From the NCBI GenBank assembly GCA_963766375.1, contig CAVXZG010000015.1:119533-183532 (forward strand): a DNA stretch of 64,000 bases, given 5' to 3'. This document shows positions 61,660 to 64,000 of the stretch, in pieces; position 1 is the stretch's first letter, and each line of letters starts with the position of its first letter. The notes beneath the pieces are model-generated. The model was not told the DNA's origin and searched no databases. It saw only the letters and a program-made list of their open reading frames with translations. Both the position numbers and the translations under genes were made by a program. Origin of the DNA: AC-32 sp963766375. Its GTDB lineage: Bacteria > Actinomycetota > Thermoleophilia > Gaiellales > Gaiellaceae.

Positions 61660-62379
61660 TCATTCGTTTGCCTCATACGCACGCGAAGCGGGATCGCCGG
61701 CGGGATGGAAGACCGCGACGACCTTCATCGGCCCCTCGCCGCTGTTCTCGAGGGAATGCTCCCGTAGCGGGGGCAGGTGGATGCACGTGCCGGCGGCCAC
61801 GGGCTCGTGCTCGCCGTCGATGTGCAGCGTGCCCTCGCCCTCGAGCACGTAGATCACCTCGTCGTAGACGTGGCTGTGGTCAGGCGCGCGGCCCGGGGCG
61901 ATCACGCCGAAGAACTGGGTCAGGTCGCGGCAGCCGACCTCGTCCGTGACGAGGTAGCGAAACTCGCGGTCGCCGCTCGCCGGCAGGGACGGCTGGTCGT
62001 CGTAACGGACGATGCGGCGGCCGACAGGTGGTGCGCCGTTCTCGTTTGGTGCCGTCGCCGAAACGAGCAGCAGTTCGTCCGGCCCGGGGTTCTCGACTTC
62101 GTAGGACTCGCCCGCGGCTACGTACGCACCGGTGCGCGCCTCGAGCTCGTGCGGCTCGCCGTCCACGAACAGCTTCCCGCGGCCGGAGACGGTGTAGAGG
62201 ATTTCCTGCATGCCTTCGAGGGATCGAGGCAGCGAGCGACCGGGCTCGTAGCGGGTGACGTGGAGCTCCAGCCGCTCTGAGCCGAGGTCGGAGTCGATCG
62301 CGACCACGCGCGCCGCCGTGTCACCGTCGGCACGAGTCGGCTGGAGTTCGCGCTCTGAGATGGAATGACCCCGCCGCAT
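61660..62379 (-). CDS. Bicupin domain protein
   Basis: This 239-residue protein consists of two cupin barrels. The first (residues about 40–105) has EILYTVSGRGKLFVDGEPHE but lacks the usual His pair. The second (about 150–230) has PDHSHVYDEVIYVLEGEGTL, with HxH and Glu metal ligands, and LREHSLENSGEGPMKVV. The layout resembles ureidoglycine aminohydrolase and other bicupin isomerases or dioxygenases. ATG at 62379, with 59 bases to the divergent aldo/keto reductase. The function is open. Confidence 0.82.
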   Translation of the reverse strand: MRRGHSISERELQPTRADGDTAARVVAIDSDLGSERLELHVTRYEPGRSLPRSLEGMQEILYTVSGRGKLFVDGEPHELEARTGAYVAAGESYEVENPGPDELLLVSATAPNENGAPPVGRRIVRYDDQPSLPASGDREFRYLVTDEVGCRDLTQFFGVIAPGRAPDHSHVYDEVIYVLEGEGTLHIDGEHEPVAAGTCIHLPPLREHSLENSGEGPMKVVAVFHPAGDPASRAYEANE

Positions 62380-62438
62380 CTGCGCATTCTCACACGTCAC
62401 CGCCTCCCCTCCAAGAGCGACGGAAGTACGCTCACCGC

Positions 62439-63402
62439 GTGGACTATCGGCAGCTGGGTCGAACCGGCCTCGAGCTCTCGCGAATCGGGCTCGGCTGCGG
62501 GAACTTCGGCGGGATCGGCTCGGCGCCGGAGCTCTTCGGCCAGGGGGAGACCGAGGAGGAGGCATTCGCGCTGATGGACGCTGCCTGGGCCGCCGGGATC
62601 ACGTTCTTCGACACCGCGGCCTCCTACGGCGGTGGGCGCAGCGAGAACTGGGTCGGCAAGTGGCGCAGCGAGCGCGGCGAGCCGGTTCTGCTCAGCTCGA
62701 AGGTGTACTGGTCGGTGACCGGAGACCCGGACGACCGCGGTCTCTCGCGCGAGCGGATCCTGCGGGAGCTGGAAGGCAGCCTGGAGCGGCTGGGAGTCGA
62801 GCGGCTCGACCTGTACCTGACGCACGAGCCCGACCCGGAGACGCCGATCGAGGAGACACTGCGGGCGCTCGACGAGCTCGTTCAGTCCGGGAAGGTGCGC
62901 GCGATCGGCGCGAGCAATCTCGATGCGGAGCAGCTGGAGGAGGCGTTGGAGACGAGCGACCGGCTCGGCCTCGCGCGCTTCGGCTGGGTGCAGAACGAGT
63001 TCAGCCTGCTCCAGCAGGAGGCCGGCGGCGTGCTGCCGGTGTGTGAGCGGGAGGGCCTCGGCTTCACCCCGTTCAGCCCGCTCGGCGGCGGGTGGCTGAC
63101 GGGCAAATACCGGCGTGGGGAGGCGCTATCCGGTCGGCTCGCGGATGACGCTGCGCCCGGGGCCTTACGAGGAGCTGGCGACCGAGGAGACCTTCCGCGC
63201 GCTGGAGGCGTTCGAGGCGGCAGCCGTTGCGCGCGACGTCGAGCCGGCAGCGCTCGCGATCGCCTGGGTGCTCGGTCACCCGCAGGTGACGGCGGTCGTC
63301 GTCGGGCCGCGCCGCCCGGAGCACCTCGACCCGGCGCTCGCGGCGCTCGAGCTGCGGCTCGCGCCGGCCGAGCGCGACGAGCTGGCGGAGCTGTTCGCGT
63401 GA
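62439..63402 (+). CDS. Aldo/keto reductase, one frameshift
   Basis: The GTG at 62439 gives about 320 residues. YRQLGRTGLELSRIGLGCGN, FFDTAASYGGGRSENWVGK (catalytic Asp and Tyr), LSSKVYWSVTG (Lys), DLYLTHEPDPETPIEETL (His) and FTPFSPLGGGWLTGKYRRG are standard AKR motifs. Near 63126 one extra base breaks the frame. The second half resumes as YPVGSRMTLRPGPYEEL and ends at 63402. NADPH-dependent carbonyl reduction is expected. The stop overlaps the next start (GTGA). Confidence 0.87.
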
Positions 63403-64000
63403 TCCCGCTCGAGGAGATCCGGCGGGCGCGGGAGGTTCTCGCGGGGAAGGTCGTGCGCACCCCGCTCGTGCGGCTGGACGGCACGGATGTCTACCTGAAG
63501 CTCGAGAACCTCCAGCCGATCGGCTCGTTCAAGCTGCGCGGCGCGCTGAACGCGGTCGGCGGCGCGACTCCGGAGCAGCTCCGGGCCGGCGTGGTCACGG
63601 GCAGTGCCGGCAACATGGGTCAGGGCGTCGCCTGGGCGGCCCGCGAGCTCGGCGTGACGTGCACCGTGGTCGTGCCGGAGAACGCGCCCGAGGCGAAGCT
63701 GGCGGCGATCGTTCGGCTCGGCGGCCGGATCGTCAAGGTCCCGTACGAGCGCTGGTGGCAGACGCTCGAGGAGTCGAGCTACCCCGAGCTCGACGGCCTC
63801 TTCGTCCACCCGGTTCAGGACGAGCGTGTAATGGCCGGCAACGGGACGATCGGGCTCGAGCTGCTGGAGGATCTTCCGGAGCCGGATGTGGTGCTCGTTC
63901 CCTTCGGCGGCGGCGGTCTCAGCGCCGGGATCGCGAGCGCCGTGAAGGCGCTGCGGCCGGAGACGCGTGTCTACGCGGTCGAGCCGGAGACCGGCGCGCC
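63399..64000 (+). CDS. Threonine/serine dehydratase-like PLP enzyme, cut by the window edge
   Basis: The GTG at 63399 starts PLEEIRRAREVLAGKVVRTPL. NLQPIGSFKLRGALNAVGG holds the PLP lysine, VTGSAGNMGQGVAWAAREL replaces the usual SAGNHAQG (His to Met), and VLVPFGGGGLSAGIASAV is the PLP phosphate loop. About 200 residues are visible out of an expected 310–330. The family covers threonine dehydratase, serine racemase and threo-3-hydroxyaspartate ammonia-lyase. Coupling to the aldo/keto reductase is by a four-base overlap. Confidence 0.88.
   Translation, partial: MIPLEEIRRAREVLAGKVVRTPLVRLDGTDVYLKLENLQPIGSFKLRGALNAVGGATPEQLRAGVVTGSAGNMGQGVAWAARELGVTCTVVVPENAPEAKLAAIVRLGGRIVKVPYERWWQTLEESSYPELDGLFVHPVQDERVMAGNGTIGLELLEDLPEPDVVLVPFGGGGLSAGIASAVKALRPETRVYAVEPETGA

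Overview
The window is very GC-rich, densely coded DNA with many GTG starts and four-base stop/start overlaps. The gene set (NhaA–DsbA fusion, MarP-type membrane protease, Wzm/Wzt glycan export, two branched-chain amino acid type ABC operons, a form-II-like molybdenum hydroxylase and a large oxidative catabolic cluster) suggests a soil or sediment actinobacterium, most likely of the Thermoleophilia/Gaiellales sort. That placement is inference; no rRNA is present. There is no phage, transposase, CRISPR array or plasmid function. Many genes carry single-base indels, mostly in short G/C runs, while their neighbours are intact. This looks like a draft long-read or metagenome assembly more than real decay.

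Layout. 1–6.5 kb: a broken cyclase/ATPase regulator, a cysteine-less DksA-like protein, a cysteine-synthase-like enzyme, a small membrane protein, a TfoX domain and an MBL-fold enzyme. 6.7–11.6 kb: tRNA-Asp, a SnoaL-like protein back to back with a MarP-like protease, a fused homocysteine methyltransferase/MTHF reductase, a 550-base gene-free stretch with GC hairpin repeats and two terminator-like hairpins, and an SDR. 11.6–22.1 kb: an M55 peptidase, then a surface-glycan locus (two GT4s, phosphotransferase, methyltransferase, GT2, Wzt, Wzm, GT2, polysaccharide deacetylase). 22.2–26.9 kb: cyclodeaminase-like protein, CaCA exchanger, DNA polymerase IV, CBS protein, FMN reductase, YceI and a divergent MarR with a shared AT-rich operator.

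26.9–33.9 kb: NhaA–DsbA, a ferritin-like protein, an HTH–Mop regulator and modABC, then a primary-type sigma factor. Two copies of a conserved structured RNA bracket this block, one in the nhaA leader and one on the opposite strand beyond modC. 34.0–41.4 kb: a molybdenum hydroxylase (M, S, L, G genes) in one tightly coupled operon with an LLM flavin oxidoreductase, an M20 amidohydrolase and an FAH-family enzyme, closed by a clear terminator. 41.5–53.9 kb: M24 peptidase-like, DRE-TIM lyase, FAD oxidoreductase, sugar-isomerase-like protein, ketopantoate-reductase-like protein, a complete Liv ABC importer, a second reductase and a metal-site-degenerate M24 protein. 53.8–61.6 kb (minus strand): phospholipase-D-like protein, class V aminotransferase and a second complete Liv operon. 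61.7–64 kb: bicupin, aldo/keto reductase and the start of a threonine-dehydratase-like gene.

How it fits together (inference): molybdate uptake (modABC with its Mop regulator) lies just upstream of a large molybdenum-dependent catabolic cluster that also has its own ABC importer. A reasonable reading is import and oxidative breakdown of a nitrogen-containing or aromatic compound: ring hydroxylation by the molybdoenzyme, flavin-dependent oxidation, then hydrolysis by the M20, FAH and M24 proteins. The substrate cannot be read from the sequence.
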